A stretch of DNA of 64,000 bases. Source: Valencia hispanica (lineage: Eukaryota; Chordata; Actinopteri; Cyprinodontiformes; Valenciidae). Shown one piece after another: positions 48,301-63,090 of this stretch. Location of the stretch: the NCBI GenBank assembly GCA_963556495.2, contig OY747712.1:9171581-9235580 (forward strand), given 5' to 3'. How positions within the stretch are numbered: the stretch's first letter is position 1; each line of letters opens with the position of its first letter. Both the position numbers and the translations under genes were made by a program. Below the pieces are notes generated by a model, which made no database searches, was not told where the DNA came from, and saw nothing but the letters and a program-made list of their open reading frames with translations.

Positions 48301-50274
48301 AGCACTGATGGGAGCATTCAACAGTAGCTTAATGGAAATTGTTAAACTTTAAGAAGTTTTCTGATGAACTCCTGAAGTGAACTCTTCTGCAGTTTGACCT
48401 TTGCTTCTGGAAGGACTGTCCTGAATGGTAGTCAGCGGATCAATTTGTGCCAGATGAGCTAACTAAGCTAATACAACTCTTTCCAGTAATGTATAGTGAA
48501 TTAAATCACTATGTTTCAACATGACCAATATAAGAAACCTTGACATGTATAAACATTGAGAAATATACATTTCCTTAAAAACAGAGTTCTTCTTTAAACC
48601 TGTGTGAAATCCCTCACCTCCCTGAATCCTCGGGTTATTGACGATACCGTCCGCTCATCTGGATCTCATTATCAAACTGTCTTCAAAAGAGACTAATTGA
48701 ATTAGCGCAGGGATTGGAGCGCTTGCCGTTAATGATGCGCTGCAGTCTTGCGGCGAGTCGAGCATCGACATCTGTCAAACGTCTCGGGAGATTCGGCTCT
48801 GTTATTCACCATGATGTAAAATTCATGAGGGCCACCTTGTTTGTTTGATCCTTTAAGGTATTTCTAAATAAAAAGCTGTCTTGCTTTTACAATAATTGTT
48901 GACCGCTTAGGGGCTTGACACCCTCTGGGTATTTCTTACCTTCAGGATTGATCTAATAATGAAAGCATCAGAGATTGTGCAGTGAGGTTTTATCACACAC
49001 CCCCCCCATACCCCCTGACAGACACGGAATCCATTCAGGCAGCCTTTGATGAGCTTTCTGAGTGCTTTCTATAAAGGCTTGAGTGTAAATCTAAAGGCCC
49101 CTCTCTCAGATGAGCAAGGTGCTCACCTGTGGTGGGTTAAGTTTTCAAGTCTTCGTTTCTTGTTGCATTCTGTGAGAGGGTCAAACACTCCCCGACCCAA
49201 ACACCGGTGTTTATTTCTCCTCTCTTTTCCTGTGTTTTGTCAGTCTGTGAGCTGCACGTATGTTGTATAAACTTTTAATGGAGCTGGAGGGATAGAAGCT
49301 TTTACTTTTTACTCCCAGTTCTAAGAATCTCTGTTGCTGGGTTTGGGTTATTGGTTATGCAGACACAGTAAGTTGGACCGGTCGCTGTCAGACAATTGTT
49401 TTTTATGGAGAGCCGTTTCATTAGTAATTTAAGAAGTAAATACCAATTAAATAAATATTAATAAATATTTAAATAAGGACTTTTATTTATTTCAGATTTA
49501 TATTTTGTTTATTTTAGGATTTATATTTTTTGTTTTGTTTTGTATTATTGTATTGTATGTATTGTTTTATTTTCTAAAGCTACTTTGCATATTTGTATTG
49601 CGTAACTTATTTTGGGCTTGGTAATGAATGAATGAGTGAATAAAATAAATAGGCTAAATAAAACAGTGACTGACAAAATAAGCTCCCCATAATTCTTTTA
49701 AAAATATAACTCTTCTCTTTTTATTTCATGAGGATATTTCTTTATTTATTTGGAGTATTTATTAGTTACAATATTTATTTAAGTTTTTACGAAGCTACGC
49801 TCCATAGTTTTAAGGGTTTAAAAAACTAAATTATGCCAACGTCAGCAATCTGTAAGCAAGAAAAAAAAACTATAGAGGCTGTCTCTGTCGGGGTGCAAAA
49901 ACCAGTTTCTGAAAATCCTGAAACCAGATTTAATCTTTTTATATTAAAGTAGTACCAAGATTTGTGTTCCTAGAAGCTTCAAGGGTTCACAGTGCAACCA
50001 GGTAGTTTTCTCGCACCGACTCCGAGCGGTTCCCTGAGAAACCTTGGAGAAACGTTTGGTCAAGATGTTTTTTTTACCAAAGCAATGTAAAACAAAAATG
50101 GCTGTGCTAACAGGAGGGCTTTTTAGCTGTATGACCAATTAAAGCAGTCTTAAAGCAGGTAAGAAACGCTGCTGTAATATTATAGGCTCTTTTGGAGAAG
50201 CTCTGTATTGTTGACTTTCTATAAAATTGCTTTCAAAATCATACATATGGCTTAATCATATCTTGTATATGAAC

Positions 50275-50850
50275 AAAACAAAGGAGATATTTCCATCATC
50301 GGAGAAGTGGAGGCTGGACTGGAGACTAAACGGTAAAGTTGTTTACGAGAAGAGACAGAGCAGACTGTATTTTTTAAGGAAACTTTTGTTTTCAAGGTTT
50401 GCAGCAAGATGCTTCATATCTTCTATAAATCTGTTGTGGAGAGTGTAATCTCTTCAACCATCATCTGTTGGTGTAGCAGCTTTAGAACCAGGGACTTAAA
50501 AAGGCTCAACAACTTGACAAAGAAGGTCGGCTCTGTTCTGGGGTGTCAGGAGATGAGGGTGGGGCACAACCTCAAGTCGATAACTCGATGCAATCTGCTG
50601 GGATTCCTTAAATAGAAAACTTTTAAACTGATTGGAATGTTTGCATGATTGTATTGAAACGGCTTTTCTTGTAAAGGGCCTTAAGATGACATCTGTTGTG
50701 AACTGCTGCAATACTGACCGCTATAGGAGATCCTTCCTGCCCACAGCCGTCAGCATCTACAAGAACTCTTTGAAGAACCTTAGATAATATGAATTACAGC
50801 AGCATTCAATTTCCCTTTTGGATTACTAAATTACTTTTGAATTTGGACTG
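50275..50850 (+). mobile_element. LINE 3' fragment carrying an L2 piece
   Basis: Same family as 8535-9225: acaaaggagatatttccatc, ggtttgcagcaagatgcttc (FAARCFISSINLLWRV in one frame, FYKSVVESVISSTIICW in another) and ctgcccacagccgtcagcat. The end is ttcccttttggattactaaa. It is interrupted at about 50574-50702 by an L2 3' piece in plus orientation. Confidence 0.75.
50574..50702 (+). mobile_element. L2-type LINE 3' end inside another LINE
   Basis: gatgcaatctgctgggattc to gatgacatctgttgtgaact is the reverse complement of the L2 3' UTR at 14740-14860. It sits between RT-derived sequence and the 3' UTR of the host LINE. The terminal tttatttatatag tail is missing. Confidence 0.7.
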
Positions 50851-52745
50851 AATTAAAAAAGGCCTGATTGACCATCCCATTTTCCCCATTCACCACACAA
50901 GCTGTCTAGAGTCAGCGCAAAGGATTAGTTATAGGTCCCATTAGTTTTTAAATCCAAACCCTGAGGCGACGCCAAGTCTGGGTATCTGGTGTTCACACTC
51001 ACGTTATGTATCTCAATCAAGCCTGGAGCTTCCTGGTATTTCTCTGACCTGTTTAGTCGCACCATGTGGATGTGTTTGAAAGTGACGGTGTGGCTAAAGT
51101 AGCAGGAAAGGTGGAGCAGGCAGCACTTCATTAAAGTGCAGCATTACTGCGCTCACTCTCTGCCTTATGTACACAGAGTTTGCCGGCCACTTCATTTAGT
51201 CTGAGAGATGGAAAGGACAGGCCCCGATGGATCTCCCATTAATCTTTAATAAGCCCCCGGCTCTGGAAAAAAATAGCTTCTCCTGCCTCCCCCCCCTGCA
51301 CATCCAGGAAACAAACAATGACTCAGTTGGAAAACACTTTGTCCGCTCGTAGCCCTGCCTACCTGCCTGCCAGCCATCAACCCTGAATTATTAACGCGGC
51401 TATCTATCCGTGCCGCCCTGACTCGAGAGTTGGGAGACATTTTCAAGGGACGGCGTGGCTGGAAGTGTCTCCAGCTGGACTTTTGAGCAAGTAGCTGGAG
51501 CACTGTATTGTTCCATTTGTCATCCACACTGCTTTAGTCAGCATGAATCGCTGCTAGAGTTGGATGTAAACAACAAAGCGGCTTAAAACTTGTACTTACC
51601 CTGAATCAGCAGAGGTGTGAATTAAAACACAGCATCCTCCACACTTTGTGGCATTCCTTGTAGAGATTGTTGTTTAATTGTGGAAGCATATTCTCACAGT
51701 GAAAAAAAAGCAAATTAAATACAAGTATTTTTTTTTTCAGCAGCGAAAGCAATCCCACATTAGAGAAGCTATGATGTGTTTTCTGATCGTTCCACATTCA
51801 ATGGCCTCCCGTTTAAAAAGTTCAACAAACATTACTGTTGCATCATCTCATACTCAAGTCATTTGAGTACATCATTTATTGGAGAAAACGACCCCACATT
51901 GAGAAAACATATTTTTCTAGATATGGTTTCATCAGATTGGTTAAGAAAATATATAATTGGGTTATTTTTGATTGTCAACAGCATCAAATGGTCCTTTATA
52001 GACCAAAAACACTGTCAGCAGATTTGAATAAATTTTTTTGTGTCAAACAGAAAACTGATAATGGTTCGTTACTGGTTGTTTCTGGAGGATAATGATCCAG
52101 GCCAAATCAACAAAGGGAAGGTTTACCACACAAATATCAACTTTTTACATGAACATTACATTTTCTAGAGCTAGATCCAGCAGGAAAACTGGGATGAACT
52201 GAGGAGAAGAGAGAATATTGGAGAAACTAGGGTGCTGGATCATCTAGAGAGGAAAAGTCAAAGATCTCCATCTCTCTCCATCCTATATGTGAAATTTTAT
52301 ATCACTCTTAAGTGCGGTCCTGTTGGCAACTCAAACGGTGAACTTAAAGGTTACATTTTTTATTTCTCTTTGTCATAGTGAGATTGTGCTTCTGCAGTAA
52401 AGGATTCTCCATACGAGAGTTCCCAATACTGACAAGGAGATGGCTCCTCAGTTTTAATACTCCAGTCAAAAGTCCTTGCACTCGGCTTGACACACATGCC
52501 TGCATCCATCCACCTCCCTGCAGCGGCATGTCCTCCAGGCAACTAAAGTGTCATGGCAACCGCACCGCAGCCCCGGTAACGGCAGGCTCATTTTCATACT
52601 GATGAGGCCAGTTGCCGGGGAGGTCTAAGCTGCCGTCACTGCCGCTGCTGCTGGCTCGCATCTCCTCTCCGGTGTCGCCCTAAAATTTTAATGACCTTTT
52701 TTTTCTCTCTCTGCTTCTCGTTTTTCTACTCTCATGTTGCCTTCT

Positions 52746-52779
52746 GCGTGTGGGTGTGGGTGTGTGTGTGTGTGTGTGC
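52746..52779. repeat. GT microsatellite
   Basis: gtgtgggtgtgggtgtgtgtgt run, uninterrupted at its end. Confidence 0.9.
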
Positions 52780-53539
52780 TCACCCTTACTGTTCAAACAT
52801 ACACACAGTGTGAAGAGTGAGGAGAACCAAGGCGATGTGAGTCTGAAGACATTAGACTGCTTGAAGGGCATGTATTTTTATACCCTGGGAAGACCTCCTC
52901 CAGTGTGCTCCTCTTGGCTTCTGCAGGTTCGCCCATCAGTCTGGTTTTGGTGGTTCGTAGCTGTCGGGTTTGAGGATTTTAACACATTTAAGGGATACCC
53001 GGAGGTGAAGAAGCAACATGAAGACATCTGACGAAGTGGAAATCTGAATTGTGCATTTTACTGTAAATCTCTGGCAGTAGTGTGTTGCTGTATACGCCAA
53101 CACAAGGGGGCAGTAGTTCACAGAGTTGTTCTCTAAGATGACAGTCAACCGGAAACGAGGGGGATTTGCTTCCCCCTGGTCAGAGTGAGTCTCTGCCTTA
53201 AGTGGAGGAAATCAGGGATTTTAACCTGTTATAAGTGAAGGTAAAATGAAAAAAGCTTTGCAACCCTCCGTTTGGTCGTGAGATAGAGATGACACCTGAA
53301 ATGAAAGGATTTAGGATGCAAGCAGTTGAACAACAACTTCATTAGGTTGCCTAAGCTCAGTTTCACAGATAAGCTTGTCATCCAGGAGGAGTCTAGAGTA
53401 GAGCTGTTGCTCCTCAGTGTTGAGGAGAGTGTCCAGGGCACCTCCTGGATTACTCCCTTTGAAAGTTGACATCCTGAACCTGTTAAATCATTGGCTCTCC
53501 TTGGACGATGCTGGAAGGACGAATTATTGAAAAAATAAT

Positions 53540-54572
53540 GGATGGATAAGTAGAAGTAAATGGATGAAATGTAAGTGGATGGATGGTTACGCGATGGATG
53601 GATGGTTACGGGATGGATGGATGGTTATGGGATGGATGGATGGATGGTTATGGGATGGATGGATGGTTACGGGATGGATGGATGGTTACGGGATGGATGG
53701 GTGGTTACGGGATGGATGGATGGTTACGGGATCGATGGGTGGTTACGGGATGGATGGATGGATGGTTACGGGATCGATGGATGGTTACGGGATCGATGGG
53801 TGGTTACGGGATGGATGGATGGTTACGGGATCGATGGGTGGTTACGGGATGGATGGATGGATGGTTACGGGATCGATGGGTGGTTACTGGATGGATGGAT
53901 GGGTGGTTACGGGATGGATGGATGGATGTTACGGGATGGATGGATGGTTACGGGATGGATGGATGGATGGTTACGGGATGAATGGTTACGGGATGGATGA
54001 ATGGATGGTTACGTAACGGATAGATGGTTACGTGATGGATGGATGGATGGTTATGGGATGGATGGATGGTTACGGGATGGATGGATGGTTACAGGATGGA
54101 TGGATTGATGGTTACGGGATGGATGGATGGTTACGGGATGGATTGATATTGGATGGATGGTTACGGGATGGATTGATATGGGATGGATGGTTACGGGATG
54201 GATGGATGGATGATTACGGGATGAATGGTTACGGGATGGATGAATGGATGGTTACGTGATGGATAGATGGTTACGGGATGGATGGGTGGTTACGGGATGG
54301 ATGGATGGTTATGGGATGGATGGATGGATGGATGGATGGTTATGGGATGGATGGATGGTTATGGGATGGATGGATGGTTACGGGATGGATGGATGGTTAC
54401 GGGATTGATGGATTGATGTTACGGGATGGATGGATAGTTAAGGGATGGATGGATGGTTAAGGGATGGATGGATGGATGGTTACGGGATAGATGGATGGAA
54501 GGTTACAGGATGGATTGATATAGGATGGATGGTTACGGGATGGATGGATGGTAACGGGATGGATGGATGACC
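53540..54572 (+). repeat. 1-kb GGAT/GGTTACG minisatellite
   Basis: Tandem array of the type ggatggatggatggttacg (19 bp). There are 15- to 27-bp length variants (one to five ggat repeats) and recurrent point variants: ggatcgatgggtggttacg, ggttatg for ggttacg, ttgatatgg. A 19-bp period with no stop in any forward frame yields three overlapping open frames (53564-54016, 53575-54000, 53583-53981). Their repeated [16 protein letters not shown] translations are not proteins. Confidence 0.93.
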
Positions 54573-55119
54573 AGGTGGATGATGGTCGGTTCCTACTACT
54601 GTTTTAGAGCTCATCTGTTTATCTGCATTTCTCTTTTAGATGAAGCTTCTAAGGAGCCACCAATATAATTAACTCTGAACTTTATCTCTAACATAGAAAG
54701 TACTGCTGGATCAGTGCTTCCATGTGTATAGTCTTATGCCCGGAGCCGTCGACTGTGTACTGTCACCGCATGCTTGTTCATGGGAAATGGAAGTGTCTTG
54801 AGATAACATTTAAAGGGCCGTGATATAAATAACCTGACGAGTTGAATACATGAACAGAAAAGCTGAGAGTTGGATGTATGGATGGTTGGACAGATGGATG
54901 TAAGAATGAATCTGTGATTGTTTTCCTGGCAGCACCTACTAAAAACCCATAGTGTTTCTGTCATTGTAGATTTTTGCTACGAAGTGAAAACTTAGATCAC
55001 AGACTAACCTGCCAGAACAAAGTCCCAACCATTGATCCTTCAAATCCCTGTTAAATATATTTTCCTTCAGTCTGTGGCTCAAAATGCCAATTTTTTCTGA
55101 TCTGTTTCCAAAACCTGAC

Positions 55120-55340
55120 GCAGGAACGATTCAATCAAACAAATTGTATTTGTAGAGCACTTTTCATGATAAAAATAACCACAAAGTGAATGATAAAACA
55201 TGATAAAAACAGAAAATGAAACAAAGAAAACACATGTAAAGCAAAATCGATCATACACAAGCAGTTAAACTCTTAGCACACGCACGACACGTACACGCCC
55301 CGTCCCCTCCCCCTTCACTGCAAAACACTGCTCAATCTGT
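55120..55340 (-). repeat. Probable LINE-type 3' end repeat
   Basis: attgtatttgtagagcactt followed by aaccacaaagtgaatgataa is the common teleost 'tttgtatagcactt' 3' end. Its right limit is uncertain, and 55340-55620 may belong to the same repeat. Confidence 0.45.
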
Positions 55341-55673
55341 TCCTGTCTCTTTAAGTGAATACATATAATAAAAATAAACATCTAGAATGATACCAATGTG
55401 AAAAAACAATATTTGGGAGATCCATCCACACTGGAAGCCACCCCACAGCCACAGAAGAGTCACCACAGGGACCGCCATGATCAGGGCAGGCAGGTATCCA
55501 CAGCACAGCCAATAAGGCTGCCGAGCAGAGCCCCGCCCACCACCACAAAAGCCATCTCAATGGCAGCGACCTCCATGGCTAAACTGGCAGGGCTCCCAGC
55601 GTGAAGGATCCCCAAAAAGGAAACACTGGAGATAGTCTGTACAAAACAAATCGTAATAATACTTCAGTAACAC

Positions 55674-55674
<1 letters not shown>

Positions 55675-55703
<29 letters not shown>
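55675..55703. repeat. (TAA)n microsatellite
   Basis: About nine uninterrupted taa units. Confidence 0.92.
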
Positions 55704-55704
<1 letters not shown>

Positions 55705-56174
55705 GATAAATAATAATACAATTAAACTGCGGTCCTACTGGTTCCTATCCAACATGTAGAGTTACATTTCTCAAGGTCTCAAGTCAATTCTGAAGGTGGA
55801 CCATGCAAGCATAAAAACTGGATAATACCCTTTTCATTAAGTTTAACTATAGTTATTCTAATTGGTTGTCAACCATGTTTTCTGTTGAAGAAAAAAAAAC
55901 TGCTGCGGATGAAAACAATTTCGGCTAATTTGCAGCATGAAGCTGCCAGGGACAGCCGTGTTTTGCCAGAAGTTGTAAAACTAAATCTTCTGGAAATGCA
56001 CAGATTCATAACGCCCCATCAGTATGATTCATTCATCGTTATTATTCTTTTTAGGTTTGCTTTAATCTGAGGAAAATCCTCAAACATTCAGTTGAAGTTG
56101 GCGCGCAACAGAGCTCTTCTTTAACTTCTTCTATGTTTTTGTTTTTTTGTTTTCCTTTGTGATTTCTGTTCCAG

Positions 56175-56266
56175 GAGGAGGAGACCAGAGGGGATCAAAA
56201 CGGGCGAATCGAGCCGGTTGGCCGAGCCGACACGTGCATGGAGCACACCCCTGTCAGATCACTAGA
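56175..56266 (+). CDS. pard3: pard3 internal exon: RIEPVGRADT linker
   Basis: 30 codons plus two bases: EEETRGDQNGRIEPVGRADT, then CMEHTPVRSL. It corresponds to human [20 protein letters not shown] with LEHIPNFSLDD, the acidic linker just before PDZ1. The acceptor is tctgttccag; the donor is cta ga|gtaagt, leaving GA to be completed by A from the next exon (Glu). The reading then gives [11 protein letters not shown], in line with human SLDDMVKLVEV. Phase 0 entry fits the previous exon exactly. Confidence 0.94.
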
Positions 56267-57047
56267 GTAAGTCAAGTCTGGTTCATTAACTTTCCTGTTT
56301 GCGCTTTCCTCTTGTTTGCTATCGAAAAGGAAAGCTTGAGTGAGGTGACCTTTCTGTTGAATTTAAATTAGTATGAGTGCAGATTTTTCCACAGCTCAGT
56401 GCCTTATATCAGTTTTTTGTGTGATCTGACTTAAAATATCATTATGGCTCTTTATTGCTATCATTGCTACTTGATCTGAAAATATTGGACTGATAGTTTT
56501 ACCCGTTAGATTAGGAATAAAACTAAAAATATGCTCCTAAAAATCTAGAATAGCTCACACCTAATAGATATGTGCTAATGGAAAATTATATATTTTTATA
56601 TACAGGCTGTAAACTAAGGTCTAGTCCATACAAACTGGCTGTTTTTTCCCTTTTTTATTCTCAAATATCCAGTATATCTTAATAAAAAGCTGAAATTATT
56701 CTCACAGAGCTTCAGAGTTTTCTCAAACTTGAGTTTTATTTGAAGTAAAACGAGATTTAATGTGTAATTTCAACAAATTCAGTACAGTTTATTTAGCTTC
56801 AATGCAATAGTTGCTTTAAGAATCTTTGCAATAACGGGTCCAATTTTTTTCCATTTATTAAGAAGCCGGTTTGGTGAAAATCCACTGTAGATCAATCCAA
56901 GTCCTTGGATTCAGTCCAGAAACCGGATTGACTCAGATTTTTCAGCTTTCCCTCATCCCTCATCACACAAAAGTGCAGGACCAGGAGTACTTTCTGTCTG
57001 CAAGCGAGAATAAAACAGTCATTGTAGTTAATTAAAGAGATGTTTAA

Positions 57048-57403
57048 AGGTCTCGTTCACTGTATTTTATTACCAAAGTTAGAAGAGCCAAGGAAGAAAC
57101 TGTTGGAAACTGTTTTGGAACACCACCAGTGAAGTCAGTTTCGTTAGTTAATTCTTTGAAGGCAGCATAAGAACCGCATTGCTGTTAGCCTATCAGAGGC
57201 GAGATGTTTGCATATCATGAATATTAATGAGTTAGATTCCTAATCCTGTCATTTCCTCCAACTACGCCTCCGACGAACTTCAGCCGAATAGGAGCGCCAG
57301 ATCATTTCTTCCACTGAAAACGACCTAACAGGCATTCATTCATATAAGAGACCACAGCAAATTTATTGGAAAAACACCCCCAAAAAATGAGTGAATGAGA
57401 CCT
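57048..57403. mobile_element. TTAA-flanked MITE, Kolobok-like
   Basis: The 356-bp element has inverted ends AGGTCTCGTTCACTG and, from the right, AGGTCTCATTCACTCA. TTAA lies immediately outside each (57044-57047 and 57404-57407). TTAA duplications occur in piggyBac and Kolobok elements; the THAP-like remnant in the sister copy at 62287 favours Kolobok. The interior word gagccaaggaagaaactgtt matches the THAP-coding stretch of that copy. Confidence 0.8.
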
Positions 57404-59625
57404 TTAAGGGAAAACCTAGAGTACACATGGTTATAGGCAGAAAATGGTCTTTAATTGGTAGAATTGCGAATTGTGTAGAAGAGAGAGAATTGGACACAAA
57501 ATGGTTGGACTAGGATTACTCTCTATGAGAGACAACAGTATGTATATTCGCAGCAATACCACAAGTGATTGGTTTTGTTCATGAAAGGGACGGGATACGA
57601 AGGAATTTCTGGGAGAAAGACGAACAAAAGGACACAAAGTTGAGAAAAGCAAGAGGTTAGTCAATGAATCCATCCAGGAAACTGGCACAGAACCCAAAAA
57701 AAAACTACAAGGCCAGGGGAACTTTCTAATGAAGGAGGAAAATGAGGTGACATAATGTTAAGGGTAATGAATGCTCCATCGGTGAAACGGTTCAGAAAGA
57801 CAAAACAAACTACTACAAACTCGTTAAAGCAATAGCTTCATTAATGTCTCTAGTCATGGTAAAGGACACAAAACCAGGAGTACTAACAGGAAACTAATTA
57901 ATGGCTCCATCCAGGAAAGAGATGGCTAATGGAAGTGCTGGACCAAGAGTACTTTTTAAAAATACAAAACAGTAGTGATTCTTTCCACGGAAAAGCTAAA
58001 TTCAAAAATATAATTAGCCAGGTATACCTTCAGTAAAAAGTAAAAGCAGTTTATTAAACCAAACTGCGTATGTATATACATGGCCTAACTGTTGTTCTTT
58101 CTCAGATAATTCCTCCCCAGTCTGTTTCCAGCATCTCCTCTGCAGGATAAATAAGTTTGTCTTTTTTTTTTTCTACACTTAATCATCTGTGAAAAGCTCC
58201 ATGCAGCAGGTCCTGTGTTGTAGTTCGGGTTTTGTTTGTGCAAAAATCCCATTTTAAAGCCCGCTCCCTGATTTACATAATTATCTTTTGTGGGAGCAGA
58301 ATGATCCTCATCTCGCCGTCAGAGCTCGCCCACGCACTAACCTGTTCTGCTCCCGTTATTAACAACTGTGCTTTGTTTTGTTATTTTGCTCCGTTGCATG
58401 CCTCCAGCTTAATATGCAGGTATGGTGTTGTTATTCCTGTGATTTTATACCAAGAGCCTGGCTTTCTCCCGCCTTCTTAGCTGTCAACAAGGGGGCCTCT
58501 TTCTCCCCGAGCTAATCACAGCCGTCGCATCTAAGCTGCGAGCGGATTAGATGTGGCGGCTTTTAGAATATGCCAGTGTGCATGTTTCACAGCCAAGAAA
58601 ACAGCTGAGAGGGTAAAAAAAAACATACCAAGAACAATTTGAGGTTTTTTTTTTTTTTTTTTACATTTAAAGGGTCAAAGTATGTCACTGACATCGTCTA
58701 TAAGCCGTGGCATCCTGTTGCTCTTTTTTTTCTGTTTTTCCAGCTCGTTTCTTCCAAAATAAGGGCATCTGTGAAGAGTAAGAGCTACTGTTTCACATCT
58801 TGTGTTGCTTTCTCTCTGCTGCTGTTGAGAAAATTAGACTAAAGGACTGTAAAAGTGCTGATGAAAGCAGCCTTTGTAAGCTGTTGATAGCAGAGAGAGG
58901 AGAGGCCCAAATTTCAACTATATGGACTGAAAACAAGCTGATGAGTTGATCCTACATCCTGTCAGGAAGTTTTTACAATGTTTCTCTCAGCAGAGGAAGT
59001 TAACACTTATCCTCAGGGAACTCATTTTGCTCCCCTTGGATCAATTCAATAAGGTTTGTTTTTGAGTCCTGCTTTGTTTATTTATTGATTGATTTTGCGC
59101 TTGAATAATTTTACTATTGAGTGTATTTTTCTACTCTGATCTATGCAAACCAACAACATTCGTAATAAAGCTTGGTCACAAGTTAATGGGCTATCTCTAA
59201 GCTTCTAGAGTGCAAAATTTCAAACCACTCCTTAATTTCGTTTTTTTGTCTCCTTTTTAATTCTTTCAGGCTTTCTAAAGCACTTTCATAGTTTTCTCTT
59301 TTGTCACTCATTTTTAGTCTAGTTCTTGTACCTCACCACAACCACATACACTAGAAGTAGCATTTAAAATGGGTGGAAAGGTATTCTAAGTACCAATAAG
59401 GCCAGAATAAAATTCTCCAAGAAGGATATGGCTGCTTAGAAGTAAAATATAAATAAATGAGCAAACACTTGAGGCATTGTGCATCATTTTAATCGACCCT
59501 GCAGCAGTGCTTTCAATAAACTTCAGATGCACAAGTTTGTTCCTAGTCTGGATAGTCGTTGTGTTTTATTGGTTTATTTGTGAGAACTTGTCAAAACCTT
59601 CAAACTCCTTGTTATGCATCACATG

Positions 59626-59679
59626 ATTTTTTTTTCTTTTTCTTTTTCTTTTTTTTTTTTTTCTTTTTCTTTTTTTTTA
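59626..59679. repeat. T-rich homopolymer/CTTTT tract
   Basis: Long T runs separated by single C; could be slippage-prone. Confidence 0.9.
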
Positions 59680-60420
59680 AATATATTTTCCAGTCCTCTG
59701 TTCATATTTGGTTGGGTGCTGGGTTAATTCACTCCTTCACCAATTTGCACTTTTGTATTGACCCCTGATCAAACCAGAATACCTGTAGAGTTTCATAATC
59801 ATGCTTCCTTACTGTAGGCTACTAGCAGATTGTAGATTTTTGCTTTAAATTCTCAATTCTCAAAGAATGTATGGTTCTATAAATGATCATTTCACACTTT
59901 TCTAGGTGTGAAACAACCGAAAACTGTATAACACAATCAAACGATAAACGGACAAAATGACCAGGATCCGATTAATTGGTCTCCACCACTATTTGTTGAT
60001 GGGTGTTGGTCATTTTACCTCTTCACTATTTAATACATTTGCAGTACAACCTTTTGTATGCGACTTTATCCAGCTTGGCACAGGACCCCTGATACTCACC
60101 TCTTGGGTCATTTTCAAATATCTCCCAGCATAAACTGGGTTTTCTCTAATTTAGATAACACAATTTAATTTATCTTTTACTTTTTAAATAAAACAAGGCA
60201 AATTTCTGGTCTTTAGCTGCAAGAAAAGAAGAAAATGAAAGAAAAAGTTGCTCTATTTTCCGAATATTAGCTAAATAAATAATTATGAGTAGACAGCAAA
60301 ATATTAACTTTTTTTGTTGCATAAATGTTCAGTGTTTTTATAACAGTTCCGACCAGTAAACACAAATTCTAATCAATGAGAATAAATTATTATTTGTGGT
60401 ACAAAATAGAAGTAGGTTAG

Positions 60421-62286
<1,866 letters not shown>

Positions 62287-62690
62287 AAGGTCTCGTTCAA
62301 TGAGAAAACATGTAATACTTGTTCTTTTTGAAATGCATTTTGAGTTGCAAATGGATGCTGCACATTGCCTGCTTTAGCCACAGAACGGAAATAGACGGTA
62401 GGAAGAGACAATTAGTAATTATGGTCTTTTGCAGCCCGGAGAGAGGAGAGGGTCTCTCTGCTGGTAGAAGCTAACCGTTAGCAACTCCACAACATGGTGG
62501 AGCACATTCGGGATTGTGTTATTTGTGGAGATCAGATCACATCAGCGTTGCATGTTTTACCCAAGAAAGAAGAGCTGAGGAAGAAACGGTTGGAATTTGT
62601 CTAGTAACAGCAGCAGCAAAGTAAGTTAAATAAGTTATTTGTTCGAGCAGCGTAAGAGACGCGTTTCTGCTGCCTATCTCAGCAGTCATT
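62287..62690 (+). mobile_element. TTAA-family element copy 2 with THAP remnant, right end lost
   Basis: The left end is TTGA|AGGTCTCGTTCAATGAG, the same terminus as 57048 with the target TTAA mutated to TTGA. The plus frame 62494-62604 reads MVEHIRDCVICGDQITSALH, then VLPKKEELRKKRLEFV and stop. The C-x2-C start, the basic helix-like KKEELRKKRLEF and the spacing resemble the first half of a THAP-type finger. It is cut off near 62690 by another repeat. Confidence 0.6.
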
Positions 62691-62694
62691 AGGC

Positions 62695-63090
62695 GAGAGG
62701 CGGGGTACAACACCCTGGACAGGTTGTCAGTTCATCACAGGGGGGACAGAAGACAAACAGCCATGCACGTACACACTCGTACCTAAAAGGCCATTTTATT
62801 GACCTAATTGTAATGTTTCTGGGCTCTTCCCTTTGGGATCAATAAAATATATTTGAATTTGAATTGAATTCCAATTAATCCTCATTATCAAGCAATGTAC
62901 TAAGTTCAGTTTAGGAAACCCAGCAGATTGCTTTGAGACATTGACTTGCAGTGATACCTCATACTGAGCAAGCATGTAGCAACAGTGGATAGGAAAAACT
63001 CTCCTTTAACATGAATAATCCTCCAGCAGAACCAGAACATGGCTAAATGCGAGTAAGAGTCGTGCCATCTGCCATTGGGGGTGAAATCCA
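62695..63090. mobile_element. Repeat junction: LINE 3' end followed by worn L2 end
   Basis: gaggcggggtacaacaccct and caggttgtcagttcatcaca are a familiar teleost repeat. Next comes a LINE terminus, cttccctttgggatcaataa, with gaatttgaattgaatt tail (62810-62865). Then 62895-63090 has cccagcagattgctttgaga, cctcatactgagcaagcatg and gtagcaacagtggataggaa, a decayed L2 3' UTR in minus orientation. Confidence 0.6.

Noticed and set aside
52550..52565. Third X-box (gtgtcatggcaacc)
   Set aside because: The left half does not fit GTNRCC; only a half site.
53564..54460. Three overlapping long plus-strand ORFs rich in Asp, Gly, Trp and Met
   Set aside because: They are translations of the 19-bp tandem repeat in all frames; no start context, splice sites or domain.
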